A model generated the notes under the pieces. It saw nothing but the letters and a program-made list of their open reading frames with translations, did not search any database and was not told the origin of the DNA. 44,055 nt of DNA from Deltaproteobacteria bacterium (GTDB taxonomy: Bacteria; UBA10199; JADGCS01), in the NCBI GenBank assembly GCA_015228875.1, contig JADGCS010000010.1, forward strand, positions 1 through 44,055, given 5' to 3'. Shown here piece by piece: positions 16,493 through 24,536 of the stretch (positions are counted from its first letter, which is position 1; every line of letters begins with the position of its first letter). Both the position numbers and the translations under genes were made by a program.

Positions 16493-17068
16493 TCACATTA
16501 CCTTTGCTGCTAAAATTTTCTTTTGAATATGTGGCAGCCATTCTGTCCAGAGATCTTTTGCAACGGCAGCAATCTTCCAGTCTTCGTGGGTAATGATTTG
16601 TCTGCAGTTCGGGCTGGCGCAATGGCATTTCATTTCCCAAATGGCATCTCCTGCAATAAGGGGGGCGTAGTCCAGGAATAGTTCGTCGCCCGAATAAATA
16701 TCCACTTTTGCCATGTATATCAGCCCACCAATTCTTGCTATGTTTGATGAACAGGAGTGATTAAAATAGGCAAGATTGTCAAAGGGCTCAGAATGGGCAG
16801 GATACAAGAAGAGATTCTCATCAATAAACACCGCATATCGATGACCGGGGGGCATATCCTCACAGGACGACAATACGCGTCCTCCATCGCGAGCAACTAT
16901 GGCGCCCTTTTTAATATCTTGTGTTGTGAACAACCCTTGGTGTGCACTGTGAGTGTCCCTGGTTTTTACTTCGAGATGATAATATTCCTTGATTTCAGTT
17001 GGCGCAAATCGCACGCCATCAGCAACGATATGTTTTGGAATAAAAGTACTCATTGATAATGTTTGCAT
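16493..17068 (-). CDS. SET-domain protein (protein lysine methyltransferase-like)
   Basis: 191 residues. SET motifs are clear: GLFTTQDIKKGAIVA at the start of the domain, YFNHSCSSNIARI (the NHSC motif), GDELFLDYAPL (the catalytic tyrosine segment) and a cysteine-rich post-SET CHCASPNCR that would bind zinc. Such enzymes transfer methyl from SAM to lysine; bacterial members act on unknown or host proteins. GGAGATA precedes the ATG, whose A is the last base of the stop of the methyltransferase upstream (TAATG), so both are coupled. Its target cannot be inferred. Confidence 0.85.
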   Translation of the reverse strand: MQTLSMSTFIPKHIVADGVRFAPTEIKEYYHLEVKTRDTHSAHQGLFTTQDIKKGAIVARDGGRVLSSCEDMPPGHRYAVFIDENLFLYPAHSEPFDNLAYFNHSCSSNIARIGGLIYMAKVDIYSGDELFLDYAPLIAGDAIWEMKCHCASPNCRQIITHEDWKIAAVAKDLWTEWLPHIQKKILAAKVM

Positions 17069-17835
17069 TATCTCCTGCTCACCACAACGATCTGTTTTCT
17101 TGGCGTATCAGGATGCCTAAAGGTACCCGAATCCATGCTCACAACCTGTAATCCGGATTGTTCCAGCTCGTTTCTCATAGTTTGCCCATTCAACATCACT
17201 GTCTGCAATCTAACCAATGGAATCTGTTTTTCACCAACAGGAGTTTGAATGGTACGCATTTCTATTTTGCCTCCTGCAAGTATTTCTGCTGTATCAGCAT
17301 TTAAATCTCCATTGGATTCCAGAAAAAAATAACCGCCGGGTTTCAGCATCATCATCACAATGGCATAAAGATTCATGCGATCTCTTTGATCTGTCAACAT
17401 ATGTACAAGACCAATGGCTATGACAAGATCAAGTTTACCGACAAGCCTATCCGGCACTTCCTTTGTCACGTCAGCACAAATGAATTTTACCATCGCAAAA
17501 TCACGGTAGTCTTGGTAGGCCCTATGCAACGCGCTTGGCGACAAGTCGAGCCCAAAAACCGCCCACTGACTCGAAGCAAACAAGCTGATATTGCGTCCCT
17601 CACCACACCCCAAAACAGCCACATTCCCACTGGCTATTTGTGATGTGCTTAAGAATTGATGCAAGCTGGTATTGGGTTCTCTTTTGTAATACCTGTCTCC
17701 CCCTGCATGATACACTGCCCTATACCTCTCTTCGTATGGTGATACTGGAAAAGGCTTCACGGACGGGTGTGTAAACACTCCAAACTGCTCCAAGTGAAAT
17801 CCCGTAAATGATGTGATCGGTTTTACCTGTATCAT
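17068..17835 (-). CDS. Class I SAM-dependent methyltransferase
   Basis: 255 residues. Motif I NVAVLGCGEGRNISLFA (about 72-88), the acidic end of strand 2 VFGLDLS, FICADVTKE, and motif IV LDLVIAIGLVHMLTD are all in order, with post-motif MMLKPGGYFFLESNG. Substrate unknown. It is coupled to the SET gene by a one-base overlap and follows another methyltransferase on the same strand, so three methyl-transfer proteins are together. Confidence 0.85.
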   Translation of the reverse strand: MIQVKPITSFTGFHLEQFGVFTHPSVKPFPVSPYEERYRAVYHAGGDRYYKREPNTSLHQFLSTSQIASGNVAVLGCGEGRNISLFASSQWAVFGLDLSPSALHRAYQDYRDFAMVKFICADVTKEVPDRLVGKLDLVIAIGLVHMLTDQRDRMNLYAIVMMMLKPGGYFFLESNGDLNADTAEILAGGKIEMRTIQTPVGEKQIPLVRLQTVMLNGQTMRNELEQSGLQVVSMDSGTFRHPDTPRKQIVVVSRR

Positions 17836-17847
17836 GCTTTTCTGCCG

Positions 17848-17946
17848 TTATGATACCTGTCCAACCCGTCCAAGCATGTTGAAAGAGACAGTGACCATGT
17901 AGGTGGCCTCATATCTTATTGCAGCAACGATACCGACCTCAGTCAT
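17848..17946 (-). pseudogene. Short frame resembling a purine nucleosidase N-terminus
   Basis: 32 codons reading MTEVGIVAAIRYEATYMV then VSFNMLGRVGQVS. The first 14 residues resemble the N-terminus of MTA/SAH or futalosine nucleosidases (GIVAAxxxEA); the rest does not continue that fold. Sits between two methyltransferase genes. A nucleosidase that clears S-adenosylhomocysteine would suit that place, but only a stub is left, possibly joined to another gene's end. Confidence 0.3.
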
Positions 17947-17960
17947 TCATTCATTTTTGA
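17925..17960. repeat. Repeat D, copy 2
   Basis: 36 bases matching 12601-12636. Here it covers the stop codon of the methyltransferase at 17951-17953 and the start of the nucleosidase-like stub, so copy 1 may be a duplicated and decayed version of this gene junction. Confidence 0.6.
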
Positions 17961-18688
17961 TGAGTTAATAAATATATTTGCCATGGAGATTGTTCTCGAT
18001 GATACGGAGACAAATCAAAATCACCATACAACTCACTCACTACAAGTCCTGCCAAGGCAGCTTCGCGTGCAAACTGCTCGACGGAGAATAAAATTGTTGG
18101 AATAATGTGGTGTTCGTTTTCGTCACCAAATCTGAATTTTAATCTTAATGTCCGGATACCCGTACGAGGATCGTATTCGGCTGCGCCTTGATAGTGTAGT
18201 TTTTTCCCTGCCTCGATTTCAGAAACTTCTTCCCTGGTACTGCTTTTTCTACCAGCTTCATTGTCGTTTTTGAGTATAAACACAGCATTGCCTGAATCGT
18301 TCATGCTGACAGCAACTCTCTTTAAAATATCTAATCTGACTTGAGCATCAGTAAATACTGAATATGTGTTCAACAGCATAGCAACCGTGCCAAATCCTGG
18401 ATATTGCATTTGAGTCACATCGCCCAACAACAATCGAAGATTATTATATGTCTTGAATCTCTCCTTAGCCACAGCAAGCATATCTTTACTGTGGTCTATT
18501 CCAATGACATTGTACCCCTTCTTTAGAGGAACCTCCAAGGCTCGACCTGTACCACAACCCAACTCGAGCAGAGGACCCGTGCTTTGCTCAAGCGCCTTCA
18601 AAACTATCGGACTGTCATCAAAGGAACCCCATACAAATCTATCAGCCATTGCATACAGCCTCATCGTTGGGGGTATTGTTAAGGACAT
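17951..18688 (-). CDS. Class I SAM-dependent methyltransferase
   Basis: 245 residues from the ATG at 18688, which has AAGGA seven bases upstream. Motif I LLELGCGTGRALEVPL (about 41-56), VIGIDHSKDML and LLLGDVTQMQY (motif III) are typical. The C-terminal part (SVEQFAREAALAGLVVSEL, YGDFDLSPY, QIYLL) is a common ending in this group and is shared with the truncated gene at 12711-13199. Substrate unknown. First gene of a run with the methyltransferase and SET genes. Confidence 0.88.
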   Translation of the reverse strand: MSLTIPPTMRLYAMADRFVWGSFDDSPIVLKALEQSTGPLLELGCGTGRALEVPLKKGYNVIGIDHSKDMLAVAKERFKTYNNLRLLLGDVTQMQYPGFGTVAMLLNTYSVFTDAQVRLDILKRVAVSMNDSGNAVFILKNDNEAGRKSSTREEVSEIEAGKKLHYQGAAEYDPRTGIRTLRLKFRFGDENEHHIIPTILFSVEQFAREAALAGLVVSELYGDFDLSPYHREQSPWQIYLLTHQK

Positions 18689-18738
18689 ATTAAATCCTTG
18701 CAAAGAGACTAAAAAAAAATGCTTACACAGGAGCCGTT

Positions 18739-19698
18739 TTACCTTTTTATTTTTACCTCCACAGCCGCTGGGATAGTGATTGCCTTCATGGCTGTGGGGA
18801 TGTCTTTTAGCCCGGTGCCAGTGATCAACACAACGACAGTTTCGTCTTTCTTAATTTTGTGAAGCCTCTGCGCCTTTTTGAGACCCGCATACTTAATGAT
18901 CTGCATTTCTTTGTGGTCAATATGAATACAATGCGCCAGAATCGCCCTTGGCCCCAGCAGATTAAATTGGCGCCACCTTTCAACCACACCACAGCTGTGA
19001 TTTTGACGGCAATGATCTGCATCGGCAACCCCCTCGGCCGTGTGAACATGGATGCTTGTTTTAAAATCGTGAACAACCGCGGCACAGCGTTTGAGCGTCC
19101 GGTCAGAGAGCGTGAACGAGGCATGCAGACCAAAGAGTCCCTGCAGCATGTGGCTGCCGCCGTGCCCTTTGATAAATTGCGCGTTCTCCTCTATGCCTTG
19201 ACGGGCAATCTCCGCGCCGTCCCTGTCTGAGACCTCGTAACAGAGTGATGCCCGCACAGGGATTTTTGACAGCGCCCCTTTGATAGTATTGAGGCTCCCC
19301 AGGACACAAAGTGGCGATGCGTGGTGGTCGATAACGCAGGTTGTCCCCGACCTCACGCACTCGATGAGGGGAACCATGGCCGAATAGTACACATCTTCTT
19401 TGGTCAGGGCTTTATCTAACCTCCACCAGAGGCGCTTTAAGATCTCCTTAAAGTTTTTTGGAGGCACACCCCCGAGGTTCATCCCGCGCGCAAACGTGGA
19501 GTAAAAGTGCATGTGACAGTTGGCAAGCCCCGGCATGCAAAGCCCGCCCTGGGCATCAAGGCGTCTGGCCTTTGGGTATTTTTTTTCAAGCGCCGTAGAA
19601 GACCCGATTTCGGAGATGATGTTGCCATCAATGCAGACCGCACCGTTCTTGATGATTTGATCAGGTGCGAGGATATTTGCGTTGGTGATGAGAAGCAT
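18739..19698 (-). pseudogene. SsnA-like amidohydrolase front fused to a threonine synthase tail
   Basis: 319 residues from the ATG at 19698, where the family starts (MLLITNANILAPD). Residues 1-265 are an amidohydrolase of the SsnA/chlorohydrolase type: PGLANCHMHFYSTFARG carries the first metal histidines, SIHVHTAEG the third and LAHCIHID the next. After EMQIIK the sequence turns to AGLKKAQRLHKIKKDETVVV and TGTGLKDIPTAMK, the C-terminal end of threonine synthase (ThrC). The last amidohydrolase strands with the metal aspartate are missing, as is most of ThrC. The join (about 18885-18905) is in frame. A deletion between two genes explains this best; activity is unlikely. Confidence 0.7.
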
Positions 19699-19905
19699 AC
19701 ACGAGGTGGCAGTACTAAATTGATCCCTCAAAAAAGTAAAGCTAAAGGTCTTGCCCTGTCCCATCAGGGATCTCTGAAGGTCAAAATGAAAACAAACACA
19801 TCAAACTGCGTTGAGTGCGAAATGCATTTAAACAAAGGAGGATCATCTCTTAAGAACTATGGAGATGAGAGAATTTGCGTTGGGGCTGGGAAATCAAGAA
19901 AACCC

Positions 19906-19934
19906 TTGAATAAGTCTATATAGCTAGCTATAAT
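19906..19934 (+). promoter_or_regulatory. Promoter and palindromic operator of the toxin-antitoxin pair
   Basis: TTGAAT (19906-19911), 17-base spacer, perfect TATAAT (19929-19934). The perfect 14-bp palindrome TATAGCTAGCTATA (19919-19932) overlaps the -10 box, where a dimeric antitoxin would block RNA polymerase. Only seven bases separate the -10 box from the ATG at 19942, so transcription would start at or next to the ATG and the mRNA would be leaderless. About 140 bases upstream (19765-19905) hold no gene I can support. Confidence 0.75.
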
Positions 19935-19941
19935 AGTCCTT

Positions 19942-20250
19942 ATGAAGGGCACCCCAAAAATTGTCGATACAGTCACGGCAAAAAATCAGCTTAACACACT
20001 CATCGCAGAGATCAACACCAGCAAAACACCAGTTGTAGTTAAAAGACGCGGCGAACTTGTGGCCGTTATTATTGACTACCACACATACACCGGTCACAAA
20101 GAAAAACAGTCCGTTCCTCACAAAAGCGACACCCTCATGCGCGACCTCAAATCATGGCACAAAACAATGGGCAAAAAATACCCCAAAGGCACAGGTGACT
20201 CTGCAGACATCCTGCATCAAATCCGTCAACAAAGGCACAACCATGACTAA
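19942..20250 (+). CDS. Phd/YefM-type antitoxin
   Basis: 102 residues. The N-terminal 50 match the Phd/YefM DNA-binding fold (VTAKNQLNTLIAEI then PVVVKRRGELVAVIIDYHTY). The polar C-terminal tail (SWHKTMGKKYPKG) would wrap the toxin. It overlaps the toxin gene by eight bases. The antitoxin should neutralise the PIN toxin and, with it, repress the palindromic operator over the -10 box. Confidence 0.85.
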   Translation: MKGTPKIVDTVTAKNQLNTLIAEINTSKTPVVVKRRGELVAVIIDYHTYTGHKEKQSVPHKSDTLMRDLKSWHKTMGKKYPKGTGDSADILHQIRQQRHNHD

Positions 20251-20668
20251 AATCTGCGTCGATGCGTCTCTTGTCATCAAATGGCTTGTTAAGGAAGAGG
20301 GGAGTCCAGAGGCCCTTAAACTGCTGCAGAAATTCCGTAACTGCAACACGCTCCTCATTGCACCAAGCATTCTCGATTACGAAATCGGTTCTGTCTTAAG
20401 ACAAAAAATCATCCGCGGACTTTTAGACCACGCGTCTCTCTACCCCATTATCGATTTTTATGGCCGGCTCGATCTTCAGCTTTTTCACGTCACCGATCTT
20501 GTCCTGCAGTCAGTCTCCATTGCCGAGGCCCTGCAGCAGCCCACAATTTACGATGTAAGTTATCTCCTGATTGCAAAACAGCAAAAAACGGATTTTGTGA
20601 CGGCGGACAAACGATTCTACAAGGCCGCAAGCCCTTTGTTTCCAATGGTGAGGTACTACCTTGATTGA
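20243..20668 (+). CDS. vapC: VapC-type PIN-domain toxin
   Basis: 141 residues from the ATG at 20243, inside the antitoxin's last codons. PIN-domain acidic residues are visible: the first aspartate in KICVDASLVIKWLV, a glutamate in DYEIGSVL, and aspartates in YDVSYLLIAK and FVTADKRFYKAA. VapC toxins are Mg-dependent RNases that cut tRNA or rRNA to stop growth. Sits with its antitoxin at the border of the repeat-rich zone. The pair appears intact. Confidence 0.88.
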   Translation: MTKICVDASLVIKWLVKEEGSPEALKLLQKFRNCNTLLIAPSILDYEIGSVLRQKIIRGLLDHASLYPIIDFYGRLDLQLFHVTDLVLQSVSIAEALQQPTIYDVSYLLIAKQQKTDFVTADKRFYKAASPLFPMVRYYLD

Positions 20669-20696
20669 GGGGGCAGCGTTTTCTCCATCATCAAGG

Positions 20697-20757
20697 TAAA
20701 AAGTATGACGGAGGTGTTTTTTTACGGAGGTGTTTTTTTACGGAGGTGTGTTTTTTC
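20697..20757. repeat. Repeat F, copy 2, with a 16-bp tandem unit
   Basis: Begins like 16311-16342, then the unit ACGGAGGTGTTTTTTT is repeated exactly at 20708-20723 and 20724-20739, with a third, altered unit after it. It lies just downstream of the toxin gene. Each unit contains GGAGGTG, a ribosome-binding-site-like sequence, but no gene follows. Confidence 0.7.
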
Positions 20758-20759
20758 AT

Positions 20760-20850
20760 AGAATAAAAAAAACGGCGGCCTTTTGCCGACCACATCGGTG
20801 ATCCATGGCATCTCGGGGAAGTGATCTTTTTTGTATCCGGTAGCGAGAGA
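20760..20850 (-). repeat. Dispersed repeat A, copy 5
   Basis: About 90 bases with the receiver-tail coding part only (minus strand DHFPEMPWITDVVGKRPPF), almost identical to copies 1 and 4. The noncoding half of copies 1 and 4 is replaced by repeat F. It lies just downstream of the exported-protein gene at 20883 and is not fused to it. Confidence 0.8.
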
Positions 20851-20882
20851 GATGTTTATAGTCTGGAGCGATCTAAAATGAC

Positions 20883-21269
20883 TCAATCCGCATTGGGATT
20901 GGGCAGGCCTTCCAGCACTTCCATCGAATTCTCATCGTACACAAATACCGAAACCATTTGCGCGGAACCATTTAAGATCCTTTTTTCAAGCTGTGGTTCG
21001 ATACGGATCTGCATCTTTTGAAACAACGCGCGTTTGTCGACGGTGGTAAAAAAACCGTCTGGCTGGTCCTGCGGATCACGCTTGTTGAATTTGTAATAGT
21101 TGGCCCGATCCTGCTGTAAGATGGCGCGCACGGTGTTGAGTGGTGTGCCTGTCGAATTAACCTTGTCCTGAGTGCTCAAATGGGCCCCGTAGAGTGTCAG
21201 CCCATCGTAGGGAAGGGACAAGGAGGGCCAAAGCAAACAAAAGACAGCGAAAATAAAAATTTTTTTCAT
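20883..21269 (-). CDS. Small exported protein of unknown function
   Basis: 128 residues with a clear signal peptide (MKKIFIFAVFCLLWPSLSLP). AAGGAG is eight bases before the ATG. The mature part is polar with no known motif (contains DRANYYKFNKRDPQDQPDG and MQIRIEPQLEKRIL). It follows two other exported proteins on the same strand but is separated from them by repeat B copy 3. Confidence 0.65.
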   Translation of the reverse strand: MKKIFIFAVFCLLWPSLSLPYDGLTLYGAHLSTQDKVNSTGTPLNTVRAILQQDRANYYKFNKRDPQDQPDGFFTTVDKRALFQKMQIRIEPQLEKRILNGSAQMVSVFVYDENSMEVLEGLPNPNAD

Positions 21270-21279
21270 AGCAACTCCT

Positions 21280-21352
21280 TAACCCGCATAAAGCGGTGTG
21301 CATTGCGATCAAACATGAAGGGTTTCATGTTTGGCGCCATGCGCCGGATACG
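21280..21352 (+). repeat. Dispersed repeat B, copy 3
   Basis: Holds CCGC-ATAAA-GCGG, the 9-bp stem AAACATGAA/TTCATGTTT (21311-21319 with 21324-21332) and GGCGC-CAT-GCGCC (21333-21345). It lacks the CTACGCG/CGCGTAG and AACCTT/AAGGTT parts, the reverse of what copy 2 lacks. It directly abuts the ribosome binding site of the exported-protein gene at 20883-21269. Confidence 0.85.
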
Positions 21353-21373
21353 ATGGTTGTTTATGAACACCCG

Positions 21374-21922
21374 TCACTTGGTCGGCAACTGCGTAAACTT
21401 TATCTTCTTCCACACAAGATCGAGATAATGCCCCTTAAACTGGATGCAAAAATGTTCGGGAAACATTAAAGGTTTTTTCTGCTCCCTAAAATCATCAAAG
21501 ACGACCTGGAGATCTTTGTGTTTTTTGTGGGTCCAAACGGACTTGCTGTCGGTATTGATGACATCAAACCCCCCTGCCGTTTGATACCTGATCACGCTTA
21601 TAAATTCCTGCTCTGTGAGCGGCATCGAAAGGATTTTTTTAAGTTTGCCTGCACCCGGTTGATGCAAAGCAGCACCAGCGATAATCAGCAACCCCACAGG
21701 CGTAAAAGACAGTCTGAATACCTCGCCGCCAAAATCGTCCAGCCCAACAAACAGGGCCGTTTCATCGTTGACACGCACGGCCTGTTCGATCTCCATGCTG
21801 ACGTGCTTTGACTTTATTTTAACAAGGGCAATCCCTTCAAGCCCCGTGGCGCGGGCATCCGCCGTTATGACCGTTGAAGAAAAGAAAATAACGAGGCTGC
21901 AAAAAAAAAGAATACGTTTCAT
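21374..21922 (-). CDS. Exported protein, LolB/DUF3261-like
   Basis: 182 residues with a signal peptide (MKRILFFCSLVIFFSSTVITADA). The mature part has alternating beta segments (GIALVKIKSKHVSMEIEQAV, FRLSFTPVGLLIIAG, FDVINTDSKSV) like the lipocalin-type barrel of LolB and DUF3261 proteins, but no lipobox cysteine. Its start is four bases from the stop of the TPR lipoprotein, so they form one operon. An envelope role is likely; the family assignment is tentative. Confidence 0.5.
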   Translation of the reverse strand: MKRILFFCSLVIFFSSTVITADARATGLEGIALVKIKSKHVSMEIEQAVRVNDETALFVGLDDFGGEVFRLSFTPVGLLIIAGAALHQPGAGKLKKILSMPLTEQEFISVIRYQTAGGFDVINTDSKSVWTHKKHKDLQVVFDDFREQKKPLMFPEHFCIQFKGHYLDLVWKKIKFTQLPTK

Positions 21923-21925
21923 GAT

Positions 21926-23536
21926 TTAAAACTGACCCAGTTTATTTTTGATATCACTGACCTGCTTTAACTGCTCCGCCGATTTTTCTGTTGTCTTCTC
22001 AAGCAGGCCTAATGCCTGTTCGTAATACCACCGGGCACTTTTTTTGTTTTTTAATTTAAAATAAACATCACCCACGTGTTCAAATATGGTGGGTTCATCT
22101 GTTTTTAATTTAGCTGCCTTAAGCAGATATTCAAGGGCCTTTTGATAATCACCTGTCTTGTAATAGGCCCAGCCCAGACTGTCCACGATATGCCCGTCAG
22201 ACGGATTGAGCGCGTACGCCCTTGAGATGTACTCTGTGGCCTGTTTAAGGTCTTCATCTCTCACCAGCATGCTGTACCCAAGAAAATTAAGGACCCGATC
22301 CAGCTTGGGCTTGACGGCCAGAAGTCCCTGCAGCTCTCTCTTGGTCGTCTTCCAGTCCCCCATCTTGTCCAGGACAACGGCCCTCTGAAACAGCAGATCC
22401 TGACTGCCCTTGAATTTTTTTAATCCGGTATCAAGCACGAGCAGGGCCTTTTTATAATCCGCGTCTTTCATGAGCAGAAAGGCCTTGAGGCTGACGATCT
22501 GTTCGCTGTCATCTTTTTCTGTAAATTTTTTTTCCAAAAGGGCCACCGCTGCCTTGTTGTCTCCGGTGAGTCTGAGGACAGCCATCATGTGCTTGACCGC
22601 ATCCTGATAAAATGTGGAGTCGGGATTGATTTTATCGAGATACTTGATGGCGTTATCGAACTCATTTTTTTCACGATACAACAACCCCAGAAAATAATTG
22701 ACGCGATCTGACTGTGGAAATTTTGCGACGATCTTTAGAAACACCTCTATCGCGCGATCGACGTCCTTGATCTCGTAGTAGATCAGCCCCATTCTCACCA
22801 GCACGCCCATGTCTGACGGAAGCATCTGCTGAATCTGATTGAAGACTTCAAGGGCCCTCTTGTAATCTTTTTTCTTGAGATAGATTTCGGCGATCGTCTG
22901 CAGCAATTTGGGATTTTCCGGATTGAGTTCCTGCAGCACAGAAAAATACTTGAGCGCCTCGTTGTAATTTTCGTTCTGCTGATGGATGGTGGCCAGATAA
23001 TACAGACAACTCAATGTCTCCGGTAGTTCGTCGAGGCACTGTCCCAGGATCTTGATGGCACTGCCCTCATCGTTGAGGGATAAATACTCCCTAGCCATTA
23101 CATTGTAGATTTCCTCCACACCTTTATCGATCGCAAGGGCCCTTTGATAATAGGTGACAGCCTTTTGAGGTTCTCTTTGCGCGGCATGAAGTTTTCCCAT
23201 TAAAACAAGACTGTCCACATTTTCGGGGTCCATTTCCAGAGATTTTGCGGCGTATGCGACTGCATTTTTCCAGTTTGATTTTTTGGCCTCATTAACCGCC
23301 CTGCCCGCCCACAGGTAACCCGATCTGGGGTCCTTTTTAAGGGCCTGATCGAGAAACATCTCGGACTCAGCAAAAGTTTCGGGTGCGTTTTTTATCTCGG
23401 AGAGGAGAAAGTAATAGTAACTGTTTTGCCCTTTGGGCACCTTGGCAGCTTTTGAGCTTGAGGCCTTTTTGCCAGCAGTGCCCGCGCAGCCAACGACAAG
23501 TAAAACAAGCACAAAACCTGTAATAATTTTTTTCAT
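21926..23536 (-). CDS. TPR-repeat outer membrane lipoprotein
   Basis: 536 residues. The N-terminus MKKIITGFVLVLLVVGCAG is a lipoprotein signal with the lipobox cysteine at position 17. At least eleven TPR repeats follow, recognisable by the spaced alanine/glycine/tyrosine pattern (for example GYLWAGRAVNEAKKSNWKNA, VDSLVLMGKLHAAQREPQKA, GHIVDSLGWAYYKTGDYQKA). TPR arrays hold protein partners. The two genes on either side (exported barrel-like protein downstream, dapB upstream) suggest envelope biogenesis. The exact partner is unknown. Confidence 0.85.
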   Translation of the reverse strand: MKKIITGFVLVLLVVGCAGTAGKKASSSKAAKVPKGQNSYYYFLLSEIKNAPETFAESEMFLDQALKKDPRSGYLWAGRAVNEAKKSNWKNAVAYAAKSLEMDPENVDSLVLMGKLHAAQREPQKAVTYYQRALAIDKGVEEIYNVMAREYLSLNDEGSAIKILGQCLDELPETLSCLYYLATIHQQNENYNEALKYFSVLQELNPENPKLLQTIAEIYLKKKDYKRALEVFNQIQQMLPSDMGVLVRMGLIYYEIKDVDRAIEVFLKIVAKFPQSDRVNYFLGLLYREKNEFDNAIKYLDKINPDSTFYQDAVKHMMAVLRLTGDNKAAVALLEKKFTEKDDSEQIVSLKAFLLMKDADYKKALLVLDTGLKKFKGSQDLLFQRAVVLDKMGDWKTTKRELQGLLAVKPKLDRVLNFLGYSMLVRDEDLKQATEYISRAYALNPSDGHIVDSLGWAYYKTGDYQKALEYLLKAAKLKTDEPTIFEHVGDVYFKLKNKKSARWYYEQALGLLEKTTEKSAEQLKQVSDIKNKLGQF

Positions 23537-23576
23537 ATGATTATGTTGCCCTGTGACTGATGAGATTGTTTAGAAT

Positions 23577-23694
23577 CATAACCCGCACAAGCCTGAAAAT
23601 ACTACGCGGGTGCATTGCGATTGGACATGAATGATTTCATGTCCGACGCTATGCGCCAGACCACGGCGCGTAGAAAAAACCTTCTAAGGTTGTA
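23577..23694 (+). repeat. Dispersed repeat B, copy 4 (with compensatory changes)
   Basis: The 9-bp stem reads GGACATGAA/TTCATGTCC (23623-23631 with 23636-23644), so two A-T pairs of copy 1 are now G-C pairs on both arms. CTACGCG/CGCGTAG is kept but encloses this stem instead of following it. AACCTT-CT-AAGGTT is kept. The right end supplies the last codons and stop of dapB. Confidence 0.88.
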
Positions 23695-24499
23695 AGACAT
23701 CCCACATCCCGTAGACACCGGGCGTTTTTTTACTGTAAAGCCACTTTGCCGCCCTGATGGCCCCTCCGGCAAAGGTATCCCGGCTTGTCGCCATATGCCT
23801 GATCTCCACCCGCTCCCCCTCACCGCAATAATAAACCGTGTGCTCCCCCACGATATCACCCCCGCGCAAGACCTGCATGCCGATCTCCTTTTTTGCGCGC
23901 ACCCCAATCATGCCACTCCGGTAATCCTTAACATCATCCGGATATTTTCTACCTGTCGCCTCACACAGGATCTGCGCCAGCCGACGCGCCGTCCCCGAGG
24001 GGGCATCTGTTTTATTTTTGTGATGGGCCTCTAAAATTTCGATGTTGTATTTATCGCCAAGTGTCTGTGCGGTCGTTGCAGCAATCTTGAACATGAGGTT
24101 CATCCCAATGCTCATGTTGGGGGCAAAAACCAGCGGGATTTTATCTCCGGCCTTAAAAATTTTTTTTATTTCACCGTCATTAAACCCGGTCGTCCCAATG
24201 ACCAGAGGAACACGCCGTTCGACAGCGATTTTGACATGCAGCAGGGTTGCCTCGACGGAACTGAAATCTACAATGACACCACGTTTTGCCTTGAGTGTCC
24301 CATCAAGGCCGGTCATGATCGCCACACCTGCCTTGACACACCCCGCATTAAGGCCAGCATCCTGTCCCAAAGCAGCGTGATCGGCGCGCTCGGAGGCACC
24401 CTGCAGGATGGTTTCTTTATCGTCAAGCACCATACGGATAATACTTTTCCCCATGCGCCCACCAGCACCCGTCACAAAAATACCTGTACGTTCTTTCAT
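23684..24499 (-). CDS. dapB: 4-hydroxy-tetrahydrodipicolinate reductase
   Basis: 271 residues from the ATG at 24499 with GGGGAGG upstream; the longer frame before it is rejected. The NAD(P)-binding GIFVTGAGGRMGKSI is at the start, the catalytic segment EAHHKNKTDAPSGTA lies near 160-174 and GGDIVGEHTVYY near 210. The enzyme reduces the DapA product in lysine and meso-diaminopimelate synthesis. It is the last gene of hpnH-dapF-dapA-dapB. The final codons LQP and the stop come from repeat B copy 4, replacing the natural end. Confidence 0.96.
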   Translation of the reverse strand: MKERTGIFVTGAGGRMGKSIIRMVLDDKETILQGASERADHAALGQDAGLNAGCVKAGVAIMTGLDGTLKAKRGVIVDFSSVEATLLHVKIAVERRVPLVIGTTGFNDGEIKKIFKAGDKIPLVFAPNMSIGMNLMFKIAATTAQTLGDKYNIEILEAHHKNKTDAPSGTARRLAQILCEATGRKYPDDVKDYRSGMIGVRAKKEIGMQVLRGGDIVGEHTVYYCGEGERVEIRHMATSRDTFAGGAIRAAKWLYSKKTPGVYGMWDVLQP

Positions 24500-24536
24500 G
24501 GCTCCTCCCCGATGCAAAAAAAATAGTCGCCCTGGG

